Source: JAYZDF01 sp036337945 (lineage in GTDB: Bacteria; Myxococcota; Kuafuiibacteriia; Kuafuiibacteriales; Kuafuiibacteriaceae). Taken from it: DNA of 64,000 nt. A program made the position numbers and the translations under genes. Numbering within the stretch: position 1 is the first letter of the stretch; the number at the start of each line of letters is the position of its first letter. The stretch spans positions 1 through 64,000 of the forward strand of contig JAYZDF010000121.1 in the NCBI GenBank assembly GCA_036337945.1. Reading direction: 5' to 3'. Below, piece after piece: positions 8,707-17,100 of the stretch. The notes beneath the pieces are model-generated. The model was not told the DNA's origin. It ran no database searches and saw only the letters and a program-made list of their open reading frames with translations.

Positions 8707-9402
8707 TTATTCCTCGTCTTCCACTTCGTCGAGTTCTCGCTCATACGATTCGAGTTCACGGCCCTCAACAAAAGTGTGCAATGGGACATCGCCACCCCTC
8801 AGCTTGTCGAGACCGCTGACCTCAACCTGTCGAATACGTTCGCGCGTTAGATTCATAATATCGCCAACTTCTTCAAGGGTAATCCCGCCGCGTTCTGCGA
8901 CGTCGAGCGCACAAGTTTCTTCGAGCTCCCACACTTTTTTGTCTGGGAAATTGAGTTTAATTGAGCCCGTCATTGGATTTACATCCAAATATAAATGATA
9001 CCTGCAGGATACGTATAGGCAGGGGCGTTTTGCATCCCGGCATTCAGACCGACTTGTCGGACGGTCATAATCCATGATTTCCGGAACGGTCCCGGTGGCA
9101 AGCATTCTCCTTCGTTCCCGAAGCATCTGCTTTCGTGCAATGGTTTTGCTTCGGCGTCGACCGGCATTGGCGTCATCATCACCGTCTTCAGGACCTTCTT
9201 GTGGTGGAGAATCGGCCTGACCGCTAACTGACGGCTTATTTTCTGCGCTGCTCGCCTCTGCATTCTCTGGCTCAGCCTCGCCTTCAGCGGGCTCTATTTT
9301 TGAGTCTGACCATCCTTCTGGATCGTCATGCCATGAAGCAGTCGGGTCGCTATCTTTCCATTTTAGATTTTTCTCGTCACGTTTATCTTCCGGTGAACTC
9401 AC
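8707..9402 (-). CDS. Stand-alone sigma-70 region 4-like DNA-binding protein
   Basis: 231 residues in three parts: an acidic, disordered N-terminal tail (1-80); a basic helix plus a Cys/His segment (Cys121, Cys128, Cys133, His136) ending in a short beta-like stretch; and, from ~174, a helix-turn-helix with ITLEEVGDIMNLTRERIRQVE, nearly the -35-recognition helix of primary sigma factors. The tail after 205 is acidic. Regions 1-3 of a sigma factor are absent, so it cannot open a promoter alone; it could bind DNA at -35 elements or contact core polymerase (inference). The Cys/His set could bind a metal. Start GTG 9402 has AGAGG seven bases upstream. Similar small proteins exist in Deltaproteobacteria, as far as I recall. 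Confidence 0.75.
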   Translation of the reverse strand: MSSPEDKRDEKNLKWKDSDPTASWHDDPEGWSDSKIEPAEGEAEPENAEASSAENKPSVSGQADSPPQEGPEDGDDDANAGRRRSKTIARKQMLRERRRMLATGTVPEIMDYDRPTSRSECRDAKRPCLYVSCRYHLYLDVNPMTGSIKLNFPDKKVWELEETCALDVAERGGITLEEVGDIMNLTRERIRQVEVSGLDKLRGGDVPLHTFVEGRELESYERELDEVEDEE

Positions 9403-9561
9403 AATGCACCTCTACGTATTATTCTTCTCTCTACCCGAACTAAAGAGACACTCACATCGTTGATACCAAGCCTATCCAACACCGTAATAACCTAACGCAA
9501 CGTTATTGGGAGCCGAAATTCATGTCAAGCTGCGCGGGGTCTACATTTGCAATACAACGAA

Positions 9562-10182
9562 CTAGTTTGCAGGTTCTAGAATGATATTCACGCTCGTCGT
9601 TTGTCCGGAGACAACTTCTATTCCTTCCGTACATCCCACCGCAAGGACAGAGCCTTTACCTTGAGTCTCAGAAACAACTCGGATGACGAGTAATCTTTCC
9701 GAGCCCGCATCGGCAAAAATGGTGGAAGGATAAACGAGGGCAGGATCTGCCCCGTCTCGCGACGCAAAGACCTTAAAGTTGGAGTTGCCTGTGTTGTAGG
9801 CAAAGTTATCTACGTAGTCTGTAGAACTTGTTAACTCAGCACATGTCGCACGAGTCCCATCTGCCTTCACCGGATTTATAGCGGCCTGCGTCCAGCTTTT
9901 TGCTCCTGTCGCACTGGGAGGAACACCCAGTACAAAGCTCAGAGATCCAGTCACGTCTATCTCTCTACACATGCCTGCTTCGCACACATGTGTATCTGGT
10001 CGCGCAAAGCAATGTTCACAGAATGAAACTGTCCGCGCGTTTGCTGTCCCTGCTCCACAACCGGTCAGATCCGGGCATTCTGTGCCGATCATAATCTCAG
10101 GCGTCACGGGCTCTACATCTTCACCACAGGCGCTCAAGAGTAGCCCGCACGCAATAACCATACTCGCTATTCTTTTCATCAT
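9562..10182 (-). CDS. Predicted lipoprotein, Cys-rich N-terminal segment
   Basis: 206 residues with a signal peptide and lipobox (LLLSACGED, Cys about 20). Residues 35-75 hold several cysteines (CPDLTGCGAG, CEHCF, CEAGMC), likely disulphides. The rest is a beta-rich domain of unknown family. It starts 15 bases after the stop of the PEGA kinase gene on the same strand, so the pair is probably cotranscribed; an envelope protein paired with a membrane kinase suggests, weakly, a sensor or output partner. No homology is recognised. Confidence 0.7.
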   Translation of the reverse strand: MMKRIASMVIACGLLLSACGEDVEPVTPEIMIGTECPDLTGCGAGTANARTVSFCEHCFARPDTHVCEAGMCREIDVTGSLSFVLGVPPSATGAKSWTQAAINPVKADGTRATCAELTSSTDYVDNFAYNTGNSNFKVFASRDGADPALVYPSTIFADAGSERLLVIRVVSETQGKGSVLAVGCTEGIEVVSGQTTSVNIILEPAN

Positions 10183-10197
10183 TTGTCCAAACAGCGC

Positions 10198-12099
10198 TTA
10201 CTGCCCCTGAAGGTTAAAGAAAAGTGAATCTGACTTTCCTTTCTCGATGGTCGTCTTGAGGCTTACGGGCGAAAAGCCCACTTTGCGAACAGTAACTCTC
10301 AACTCACGGCTCGCTGGCACATCATCCAACGTAACTGGTGTAATCCTATTTCGAATCTCGACACCGTTTATGGACACGATTCCCCCGGCCGGAGAAGAAC
10401 GAATCTTCAAAGTCGCGGAAGGTAGCAGGGTGCTGTTAATCTCCCGGAGACCTTTTTGGACCTCCGGTGACAACTCTCGTCTATCGGTCGCAAAACCTTT
10501 CTTTTTGACCTCAATCGATTGTTTGATGTCAGGGAGCAGCTCCACAACAAGAGGCGTCATACCAACGCGTTTACCATCGACCGCGACCTCCGCTCCTGCA
10601 GGGCTCGAGGTGATACGGAACCGGGTATTCATTTCTTGGACAGGTGGTTTTTGCTGAAACGAGAGGACCTTTTCAAGCAGCAGTTCATTGTTGATACTCA
10701 GAAAGTATCCGAGTCCAATGGTAATCGTTATCGCTACAAAGACAGCAACAGGTCGAAAGCCTGAACTATCATCGACCCGCGGCAAGGCAGTTGCCGTATT
10801 CGAAGACGAACTCCTTGCAGGTTTTGTATGCGACGGGGAGGTTCTGGGTAAATCCAGTTCTAAAGATTCGGCAGGCTCACGATGAGCAGGTCCCGATTTC
10901 TTTCTCGGCTGGGTTTGAGGAGCTGAAAATTTGCTAACGGACTGCGGAGGCTTGGATGGTGAATTTAGTGAAGTCTTCTTTGGAGAAGTCTGTTCCGTTT
11001 TCCAGCTTTCGGGTGTGCGCTTCATTTGACGTGACGTTTTGCTCTGAGCGGTCTGCGTTCCAAAAACTTCCTCAAACTTCTGTACACCATTGAGCTGTGA
11101 AGATAACTCTTTCGAGCCTTTGGCCGTCTTCTTGGACGTTATAGGCTCAACCAGTCCGCCCGACGTTGACGCTTGGGGATTATCGAATTCTCCATCAACC
11201 AAGCGTCGAATGTAGCCCGCCAAGGCGGTACTCCCAGCGTAATGGGTCATCGCTGCCATGAACTTTTCTAGTTCTAAATGAAACTCTCGACACGTACTCA
11301 AACGCATAGAGGGCTCGATCGAAACTGCGCGGGCGATGATTTCGTCAAGCTTCTTGGGAATATCGCTTCGTAAAGAACTAGCAGTAAAAAGAGGTCGTGA
11401 AGCGTCGTAATTTGGAGGACTGCTCAAGTTCGGATTATGTAGCCTTTTGTTGGTCGTAAGCTCCCAGATGCAAACACCAAGAGAGAAAACATCGGTTCGT
11501 CCATCCACATCTAGTCCTTGCGACTGCTCCGGGCTCATATATCCGAATTTCCCGACTGCACCTTTAGCTTCCACTCGAGTTAGGCCAGCACGCGCTTTCG
11601 CTATCCCGAAGTCAACGATCTTGACGCTACCGTCCACTGTCACCATTACGTTGTGAGGAGATACGTCTCGATGAACAATCCCTAAGCTGACATTTTTAGC
11701 GTCAGATAAAGAATGAGCGTAATCCAGACCCTGACTCGCCTGACTAGCTATACACGCGATATGCTCGGTCGGCATGAGCTGTCCAATTTTCTCGTGTTTT
11801 CTTCTTAGCTCGTCGAGAGTGTAGCCAGCGACGTATTCCATCGCCATGAAATAGACACCGTCCACATGTCCAAAGTCATAGACCTGAGCAATATTTGGGT
11901 GATTGAGTAATGCTGCGACTCGCGCTTCATCTAAGAATAGTTCGACGAATGAACTATCCTTGGCCAACTGCGGTAAAACACACTTGAGGACGACTGGTTT
12001 AACAAACCCTTCCGGGCCGACTTTTTCAGCCAGATAAACCTCGCCCATCCCGCCTACCGCGAGACGACGGCGCAATTTATAATCTCCGAGACGGTTCAC
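10198..12099 (-). CDS. Membrane Ser/Thr protein kinase with two C-terminal PEGA domains
   Basis: 633 residues. The Hanks-type kinase domain (~1-300) has the glycine loop VGGMGEV (~15), an HRD-type catalytic loop HRDVSPHN (~143), DFGIAKA (~163) and MSPEQ in the activation segment, so it is probably active. A long Ser/Lys/Pro linker leads to one transmembrane helix (AVFVAITITIGLGYFL, ~450), then two PEGA domains outside, with SSPAGAEVAVDGKRVG and SSPAGGIVSINGVEI. The open frame continues to 12240, but I place the start at GTG 12099 because AGGAG sits four bases upstream and this avoids overlap with the preceding gene. The topology suggests envelope sensing coupled to cytoplasmic phosphorylation. 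Confidence 0.88.
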   Translation of the reverse strand: MNRLGDYKLRRRLAVGGMGEVYLAEKVGPEGFVKPVVLKCVLPQLAKDSSFVELFLDEARVAALLNHPNIAQVYDFGHVDGVYFMAMEYVAGYTLDELRRKHEKIGQLMPTEHIACIASQASQGLDYAHSLSDAKNVSLGIVHRDVSPHNVMVTVDGSVKIVDFGIAKARAGLTRVEAKGAVGKFGYMSPEQSQGLDVDGRTDVFSLGVCIWELTTNKRLHNPNLSSPPNYDASRPLFTASSLRSDIPKKLDEIIARAVSIEPSMRLSTCREFHLELEKFMAAMTHYAGSTALAGYIRRLVDGEFDNPQASTSGGLVEPITSKKTAKGSKELSSQLNGVQKFEEVFGTQTAQSKTSRQMKRTPESWKTEQTSPKKTSLNSPSKPPQSVSKFSAPQTQPRKKSGPAHREPAESLELDLPRTSPSHTKPARSSSSNTATALPRVDDSSGFRPVAVFVAITITIGLGYFLSINNELLLEKVLSFQQKPPVQEMNTRFRITSSPAGAEVAVDGKRVGMTPLVVELLPDIKQSIEVKKKGFATDRRELSPEVQKGLREINSTLLPSATLKIRSSPAGGIVSINGVEIRNRITPVTLDDVPASRELRVTVRKVGFSPVSLKTTIEKGKSDSLFFNLQGQ

Positions 12100-12148
12100 A
12101 CAGCTCCTCAGGCCTCGACGCCTGACACTGCTGTTTGTACCACGTAAG

Positions 12149-12820
12149 CTAACCTGAAGCGACCGAAGATCTTGCTGGGTCATACATAAGCGAACCATCG
12201 CTGAGCACAACAACCACCCGCTCGTAACCCTTCGGTTCAAATAGCAGCGCCCTGCCCTTTGTACTCCCCGTTAGCAACCGGTCTTTCCATTCCTTGGCGT
12301 CAAGCAAAGTTGGAGGCTTTGAAAAAATCCGGAGCATATCCTTGGCTGCGACGACATTCCTGGAAGTCCCAATGAGATAGCTAGAGATACAGTGACGGCC
12401 GTAAAACAAAATAATATTGAGATCATAATCGGTAAAGCGAGCTTGAGCATCAGCGCGTATGTTAGCTATCCGGGCCCTGACAGTTTGAAGTGGTTGGCGT
12501 GGTGATGCCAGAATAGAAACAAGCTGCGACAATCCTGGCCCAAGCGGCCGATAGGTGTGATCTTTTAATTTCGCAGCGAGGTGGGCGTGATGACCGGCAC
12601 ACAGGCGATCGATTTGAATCAAAAGCTCTTCAACCCGCTGCGGTCCTTCTATAATAGCGCACGCTACGATCAGTCGAATGAGCGTCTCTGATTCATTTTT
12701 CGACGTACCCAGCGCGTCCAGAATTTCCCGCGGCGACCATTGAGAAAGGGACTCATTGATGACTTTGAGCTCTGTTGGATCATATTCGGGAGGAGGACTT
12801 ATTTTCAGCAGCTCACTCAA
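12149..12820 (-). CDS. Unknown cytoplasmic protein
   Basis: 223 residues, no signal or membrane segment, mainly alpha-helical with a short beta-like C-terminus (ERVVVVLSDGSLMYD). I do not recognise the family. The start is TTG 12820 with GGAAGA about six bases upstream. It lies 49 bases upstream of the PEGA kinase gene on the same strand, and 63 bases downstream of a two-TM protein, so it may be part of that transcription unit and a substrate or regulator of the kinase (inference only). Confidence 0.65.
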   Translation of the reverse strand: MSELLKISPPPEYDPTELKVINESLSQWSPREILDALGTSKNESETLIRLIVACAIIEGPQRVEELLIQIDRLCAGHHAHLAAKLKDHTYRPLGPGLSQLVSILASPRQPLQTVRARIANIRADAQARFTDYDLNIILFYGRHCISSYLIGTSRNVVAAKDMLRIFSKPPTLLDAKEWKDRLLTGSTKGRALLFEPKGYERVVVVLSDGSLMYDPARSSVASG

Positions 12821-12883
12821 AGAGTTTCTTCCGTATCCAAAGTCTATTGTTCTTTCGCTCGCTAACGATCACGCGAAAGCACT

Positions 12884-13192
12884 CTATTCCTCTTTTGAAA
12901 ACTCTCCACGTCGCGCGGCGGCTAACGCTTCTTCGTGCCGTCTACGTCCGCTCCCCTTTTCTTCATCGAGCCCGAAAACGCTCAAGATGGTGTGATATAC
13001 CCCAACCAAGCCGGCGTAGATACAGCACGCAACGATGGCGTACAGACTGTACTTTAGAGTTGGAGCCATAATCGCAATCCATTTTTCTGATTCGTAGGAG
13101 CGCGCTAGGAAGAAGCCCGCAGTGGCTACGATGAGAATAAAGGCAATGAGCGAAACTAGAACGGAGATCCAGCGAGGCATACTATGGTCCAT
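12884..13192 (-). CDS. Small membrane protein, two TM helices
   Basis: 102 residues. Two hydrophobic helices (LIAFILIVATAGFFLA at ~14-30; YSLYAIVACCIYAGLVGVYHTILSVF at ~48-75) are followed by a charged cytoplasmic tail rich in Arg, Glu and Lys. The N-terminus is too short for a cleaved signal. Start ATG 13192 has GGAG only three bases upstream. No family recognised. It heads a minus-strand gene string with the unknown protein and the PEGA kinase. Confidence 0.6.
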   Translation of the reverse strand: MDHSMPRWISVLVSLIAFILIVATAGFFLARSYESEKWIAIMAPTLKYSLYAIVACCIYAGLVGVYHTILSVFGLDEEKGSGRRRHEEALAAARRGEFSKEE

Positions 13193-13288
13193 ATGCTCCG
13201 AAGAACCGAAACTGGCAAGTCAGAAGTACTGAAAGAGACGGGAAACACTAGCTAATTACAAATACTAGTTAGGAAGAGGGATAAGGTT

Positions 13289-13313
13289 GGTCTCGGGAAA
13301 CTGACCCGAGACC
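13289..13313 (-). terminator. Strong hairpin, probable terminator of the large lipoprotein gene
   Basis: A perfect nine-base stem GGTCTCGGG/CCCGAGACC with a seven-base loop lies 28 bases after the stop of the lipoprotein gene at 13341. On the minus strand it is followed by a pyrimidine-rich tract (AACCTTATCCCTCTTCC) rather than a pure T run, so it is a less typical intrinsic terminator. Confidence 0.6.
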
Positions 13314-13340
13314 TCATCCGTGATGCGCGGAGGACGCGGC

Positions 13341-15686
13341 TTATTGAATTTTACAGCCTTGGTCTGCCGCAGAGTCAGCAGCACAGTCCTGAATCACGAA
13401 AGACTCAAGCGTATCTGCGATGGCCGCAAGTGATTTATCCGAGCCAAGTGTAAACAGTTCTGTATAGGTAGCAGAGGTGTTCATGACCTGAAGAAGAACT
13501 TCCGGAATTCCACTCATCACTTCGGCTTTCACAGCAGCGACGTCTGGGAGAACAACCTCGGTCGCAGCACCAGTTGGTGCGTATACAAGCCATTCATCGT
13601 TCGTGCTTCCGTTCGTTACGACGATTCGCATAGATTGCGCGCCATCAACACCGCTTCCGGATGGTGTGAATTTTCCACCCGCAGTGTCGAATGTGCCTGT
13701 TGGGAATCCTAAGAAAGAACCTACAACTTTTTGTTTCTCATCGACCCGAGAGACTCGGTTGATCAGAGTAGAAAGCTGAGTACCACCGGATGAAGCAATT
13801 GAGTTTGGATCAAGCGCAATCGAGATCAAGCTGAGCTGCGCGGTTTCAATACCTGAGTGAAGTGGAGCCATTGCAAGAGCGACTTCGCCGTCATTGAGTT
13901 TTTCTGAATTCGGTCCAAATGGCTCGGAAGCACCGAATACAAAGCCATCAGCGTCTTCATCTTTTTCGACGTCAATACCCGCCGTTAGACCAAGCGGAAG
14001 GAGGCCTCGACCAGGGATCGAGGCACCTGCGATAACGAGCGTGCCCGCTGCGTAACCACCACTTGGTAATTTTGGCAATTGAGGCACTTCAACCGCAGAA
14101 AGAAGTCGCAGCCGCTGTGAAACAGCCAAAGAGATTTTCTCGTACTTTGTGAAGTCACCCTGACAGTTTTCGTCATATTTAGACAAACTTGGGTCGGTGC
14201 AATCGCCAGTTCCAGCGGGAGTGTTAACTTTCGCGTGATTTGTAGTGTTGATTCCTGCGTCAATGCCGTGGCTCAAAGAGCGAAGCAGCGGAAGAAGAGC
14301 GGTCAACAGGTCACCAATGGGTAATTCGTCGGTGCTACCGCCACCAAGAACGCTCGAAAGCTGTCCTGCAATGGCTGAAATAGCAGACAATTTGAGTTGC
14401 CCGCCGAGAACCCAAGCGGCACCCGGTCCTTCTGGTGAACGTGCCACGAAGCATCCGAGGCTACCTGATGCTGGAGCGTCTCCTTGGCAACGAAGATTCG
14501 TGCTCTCAGAGTCGTCCGTGAATGTCTGAGTACCAAGCGCCAACATAATGCCACCTGGAAGGTCCACTTTTTCGTCCGACAGACCAAGGTCAGGCGCGTT
14601 GATTACAGTTTCAATAGAATCACCGAGTAGTGATTCGAGCTCGAGATCGAGGACATTTAGGGGCAGAGAAGGCCCCGCAATGGCGAGCTTGATATCGGCT
14701 CGTTTCGTGGCCGAAAGATCTACAGAACCTCGGAAACCACCTGCTTGAGTTCGGTCCGGCTTCTTATTCGCTAAAACGAAAACATCTTTGGTGCCAGGGC
14801 TCAAAACCGAAACGGACTGCCAACCAGCTTTATGAACGGTCACGTGGGCGATGTCGTCGGTAACCCCGCTGAATACAGCGGAACCATCCGATTGAGTCAT
14901 ACCCATTTTGGTAGTTGACGTCGTTGTTAGCCAAACTGTGGCTCCGTCTACAGCAGTTCCATTGGACGTAGAACCGAGAATAACTCGCGCTTCTCCCGCA
15001 GCTAATGCCGCAAAATTAGTAACCGAGACAGCGCCGGTGCAAGCAACAGATTCGTTGCCACTCACTACTGCTGTAATGCTCGCGCTGCCGGATGCTGTGC
15101 CTCCCGTTGCTTTTTCTTCCGAGACGCTAGCAACGTCAGTCTTATCAGAAGTCCATTTGAACTCGATAGCACCTAAAACTGCACCATTCGCGTTCTTTGC
15201 TGTCGCGTTGAGAGCGATGGCCTGACCTTCTTTTAGAGAATGTGACTCAGGAATTACATCACAGCTAGCAACCTGGGTTGCATCGGGTCGCGACAAGCAT
15301 TCACCACCACTACAGTAGTTACCTGCACTGCAATCTGCATCGCTCTGGCATAACGGAGATTCGCAAATCTTTTCTGGATTACATGTTTTACCATCCGCGC
15401 AATCTGAGTCGCTTGCACAGATAACCTTAATGCAAATGCCACTCTCCGCATCGGCGACGTAAAGAGGGTCACGGTCGTTATTGCAGATGCTGCCCGCCGC
15501 GCAGTTGATGCTGTAGACGCATGTCTGGCCGTCTGTGCGACAAGAGCGACATTCTTCACTAAACTCGGGGCCGTCATCCCCACCTTCGCTATCGCTACAC
15601 CCCATTCCTAACGAAAGGGCTAAAGCAGTCAGGACCGTCGAGATAAATCTTGTTCCCCGACGCGTATCCATTGAATTAAATCTCAT
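13341..15686 (-). CDS. Large surface lipoprotein: Cys-rich repeats, Ig-like and carboxypeptidase-regulatory-like domains
   Basis: 781 residues. A lipoprotein signal ends LSLGMGCSD (Cys ~30). Residues ~45-140 contain about 16 cysteines in repeats of the type SDSDCADGKTCNPEKIC and SDADCSAGNYCSGGEC, a pattern common in myxobacterial lipoproteins. Next come a bacterial Ig-like (BIG2-type) domain (~150-230), a carboxypeptidase-regulatory-like beta-sandwich (~240-310), and a long C-terminal half with no recognised fold. The frame is open to 15725, but ATG 15686 is preceded by GGAG at seven bases, which fixes the start. Probably outer-membrane anchored and surface exposed. It stands alone, with its own terminator and a possible promoter ~105 bases upstream. 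Confidence 0.8.
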   Translation of the reverse strand: MRFNSMDTRRGTRFISTVLTALALSLGMGCSDSEGGDDGPEFSEECRSCRTDGQTCVYSINCAAGSICNNDRDPLYVADAESGICIKVICASDSDCADGKTCNPEKICESPLCQSDADCSAGNYCSGGECLSRPDATQVASCDVIPESHSLKEGQAIALNATAKNANGAVLGAIEFKWTSDKTDVASVSEEKATGGTASGSASITAVVSGNESVACTGAVSVTNFAALAAGEARVILGSTSNGTAVDGATVWLTTTSTTKMGMTQSDGSAVFSGVTDDIAHVTVHKAGWQSVSVLSPGTKDVFVLANKKPDRTQAGGFRGSVDLSATKRADIKLAIAGPSLPLNVLDLELESLLGDSIETVINAPDLGLSDEKVDLPGGIMLALGTQTFTDDSESTNLRCQGDAPASGSLGCFVARSPEGPGAAWVLGGQLKLSAISAIAGQLSSVLGGGSTDELPIGDLLTALLPLLRSLSHGIDAGINTTNHAKVNTPAGTGDCTDPSLSKYDENCQGDFTKYEKISLAVSQRLRLLSAVEVPQLPKLPSGGYAAGTLVIAGASIPGRGLLPLGLTAGIDVEKDEDADGFVFGASEPFGPNSEKLNDGEVALAMAPLHSGIETAQLSLISIALDPNSIASSGGTQLSTLINRVSRVDEKQKVVGSFLGFPTGTFDTAGGKFTPSGSGVDGAQSMRIVVTNGSTNDEWLVYAPTGAATEVVLPDVAAVKAEVMSGIPEVLLQVMNTSATYTELFTLGSDKSLAAIADTLESFVIQDCAADSAADQGCKIQ

Positions 15687-15790
15687 TGTTTTCTCCGTGG
15701 CAGCGTTCATAAATTTTTGCTTCAACGATCCTGTTCAGTCCGCGTAAGAAATAACGCGCCGGAACTAAAAAATCGTTCAATACTTGGGCA

Positions 15791-15818
15791 CTTATCGCAC
15801 CATCGATTCCGTAGTCAA
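15791..15818 (-). promoter_or_regulatory. Candidate promoter of the large lipoprotein gene
   Basis: Minus strand TTGACT (15818-15813), 16-base spacer, GATAAG (15796-15791). It would give a leader of about 100 bases ending in the Shine-Dalgarno GGAG. Confidence 0.35.
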
Positions 15819-15830
15819 CCGACACACACG

Positions 15831-15941
15831 ATGCCCAAGCTTGTTGCGGCGCGTTATCCCACATTGGATACAACTGACGCTTTGACACAAATAGTAAAGA
15901 CCTTTACTGATGGGAAGGTCACCTGGGCTAGCTTTTTATGA
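15831..15941 (+). CDS. Possible 36-residue leader peptide upstream of dciA
   Basis: A short frame starting ATG 15831 (MPKLVAARYP...) ends in TGA that overlaps the ATG of the next gene as ATGA, the arrangement seen with translational coupling. There is no Shine-Dalgarno sequence. The peptide has no recognised motif. It may equally be a chance frame, since a candidate promoter for the next gene lies within it. Confidence 0.25.
   Translation: MPKLVAARYPTLDTTDALTQIVKTFTDGKVTWASFL
15882..15910 (+). promoter_or_regulatory. Candidate dciA promoter with a palindrome between its hexamers
   Basis: TTGACA (15882-15887), 17-base spacer, TACTGA (15905-15910). The palindrome AGTAAAG-AC-CTTTACT (15893-15908) lies between and over the -10 box, where a repressor would block polymerase. 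The -10 is weak. Confidence 0.35.
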
Positions 15942-16492
15942 GTACCACCAACCGAAAAACCAATGCCGCTCGCTTCCATGACGGCGTTTCGAGCCGTGGA
16001 AAAGTTTATCGAAAAAAGTTCACCGCGCTCGGCGACATTGTCGCTCGGGTGCTTGCAACGACAGAAGGTGCCCCGAAACGGAGAAAACCATCAAAAGCGC
16101 TGAAGGTCTTTGACGCTTTCAACCGCCTCGGGCCACCATTTACAACTCATGCGGAACCACGACTGTTCCGAAACAAAATCCTGACCCTCACAGTAGAGGA
16201 GAGTGCTTGGCTTACCGAAATGACCTTCTTCGGGCCGGAGATTGTCGAAAAACTCAATGTTGCCCTCGGCGCCGGCACAGTGAGCGAAGTTCGTGCTCGG
16301 CTGGGCGTATTTGAACGCACTCAAATCAACAAAGAGCCGCCGCAGGCGCCTAAGAAAAAAGTAGAACCACCCCGATTGTCTCCAGTAGGGGAAGAGCAGT
16401 TGGCCGAACTCGCGCTCGAAATCAAAAGTCCCGAGCTGCGAGACGTCGTTCAACGCGCTGCGCGCTGGTCCCTGGGAAAAAACAAGTACTAA
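15938..16492 (+). CDS. DciA-like protein (DUF721), replicative helicase loader candidate
   Basis: 184 residues. The central part (~60-125) fits DUF721/DciA: FNRLGPPFTTHAEPRLFRNKILTLTVEESAWLTEMTFFGPEIVEKLN, with the family pattern of a hydrophobic strand, a conserved Trp after Ser, and a helix ending in LN. DciA proteins help load DnaB helicase at the origin in most bacteria lacking DnaC or DnaI. The first ~55 residues are basic, and the C-terminal ~60 are Pro/Lys/Glu-rich and probably flexible, as in other DciA proteins. It overlaps the possible 36-residue frame by four bases. It converges with the START-like gene, overlapping it by four bases. The family call rests on pattern memory. Confidence 0.65.
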   Translation: MSTTNRKTNAARFHDGVSSRGKVYRKKFTALGDIVARVLATTEGAPKRRKPSKALKVFDAFNRLGPPFTTHAEPRLFRNKILTLTVEESAWLTEMTFFGPEIVEKLNVALGAGTVSEVRARLGVFERTQINKEPPQAPKKKVEPPRLSPVGEEQLAELALEIKSPELRDVVQRAARWSLGKNKY

Positions 16493-17016
16493 CCCTTATT
16501 ACTGTCAAGGTATTTGACTAGACCATCAGAGACGGTCAGCAAGTTTGGAGTCAGTAGGCCGACGATAAACTTCTCGATGACTGGAGCGATTCTCCCAGCC
16601 AATAGCCGAGGAATGCCAGGTATACCCTTAGCGTCAATCTCTAGTTCTCCGCGAATTTGCAGCACGGTCTCATTGCCCTGCTGCACAAACTGGTTTTTTC
16701 CTGAGCAAGTGACGTTTTTCGTGAAAAACTTCGGGACGACTTTCCATTCACAGGTCCAATCGTCCTGATTCCATTGAGCGTGATCTTCCCAGCACACCAT
16801 TTCGGGCTTGATGATCGACTGGGCCACTTTTGGGATGTCCCCTTTGGCGTGCCAAATATTTAGCATACGGGTAACACCTCCATTGTCCTCGCGATTCTTG
16901 ACCTCGATCGCTTTTATGTTTGGCAGATGAGGGACCAATTCAACGAGTTTATCGCGATAGCTCGCAAACACTACGTCACGGGGATAGGAAAGTTTCGCAT
17001 CTGCTTTAATTTTCAT
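16489..17016 (-). CDS. START/SRPBCC-like protein (DUF2505 type)
   Basis: 175 residues with the pattern of the helix-grip lipid- or ligand-binding fold: an N-terminal strand (KIKADAKLSYPRDVVFASYRD), a curved beta-sheet centre rich in Trp (CEWKVVPKF), and a long C-terminal helix (~140-170). No signal peptide. Similar DUF2505 proteins are common in Actinobacteria and Myxococcota, with no established ligand. Start ATG 17016 has no Shine-Dalgarno sequence but sits six bases after a -10-like box. It is divergent from nuoM, the two start codons being 84 bases apart. Confidence 0.75.
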   Translation of the reverse strand: MKIKADAKLSYPRDVVFASYRDKLVELVPHLPNIKAIEVKNREDNGGVTRMLNIWHAKGDIPKVAQSIIKPEMVCWEDHAQWNQDDWTCEWKVVPKFFTKNVTCSGKNQFVQQGNETVLQIRGELEIDAKGIPGIPRLLAGRIAPVIEKFIVGLLTPNLLTVSDGLVKYLDSNKG

Positions 17017-17022
17017 GCGGTT

Positions 17023-17051
17023 GGTCTAACCGGGCAGAATCTAAAAGCCAA
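17023..17051 (-). promoter_or_regulatory. Candidate leaderless promoter of the START-like gene
   Basis: Minus strand TTGGCT (17051-17046), 17-base spacer, TAGACC (17028-17023), six bases, then ATG 17016. Confidence 0.4.
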
Positions 17052-17064
17052 TCGCGAAAATCCA

Positions 17065-17093
17065 TTGATTCGGCTTTGGTTTCGGCATATGGC
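17065..17093 (+). promoter_or_regulatory. Candidate leaderless promoter of nuoM
   Basis: TTGATT (17065-17070), 17-base spacer, TATGGC (17088-17093), seven bases, then GTG 17101. It also explains why the in-frame ATG at 17089 is probably not the start: that ATG lies inside the -10 box. Confidence 0.5.
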
Positions 17094-17100
17094 CTGCCCT

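Noticed and set aside
8692..8707. ATCGAT-AAA-ATCGAT at the end of the sigma-region-4 gene
   Set aside because: The arms are a self-palindromic hexamer that occurs by chance often; no other support.
9486..9507. AATAAC/GTTATT stem downstream of the lipoprotein gene
   Set aside because: AT-rich six-base stem with a ten-base loop and no T run; too weak to call a terminator.
12100..12240. Upstream extension of the PEGA kinase frame
   Set aside because: It would overlap the preceding gene; the GTG at 12099 has a strong Shine-Dalgarno sequence.
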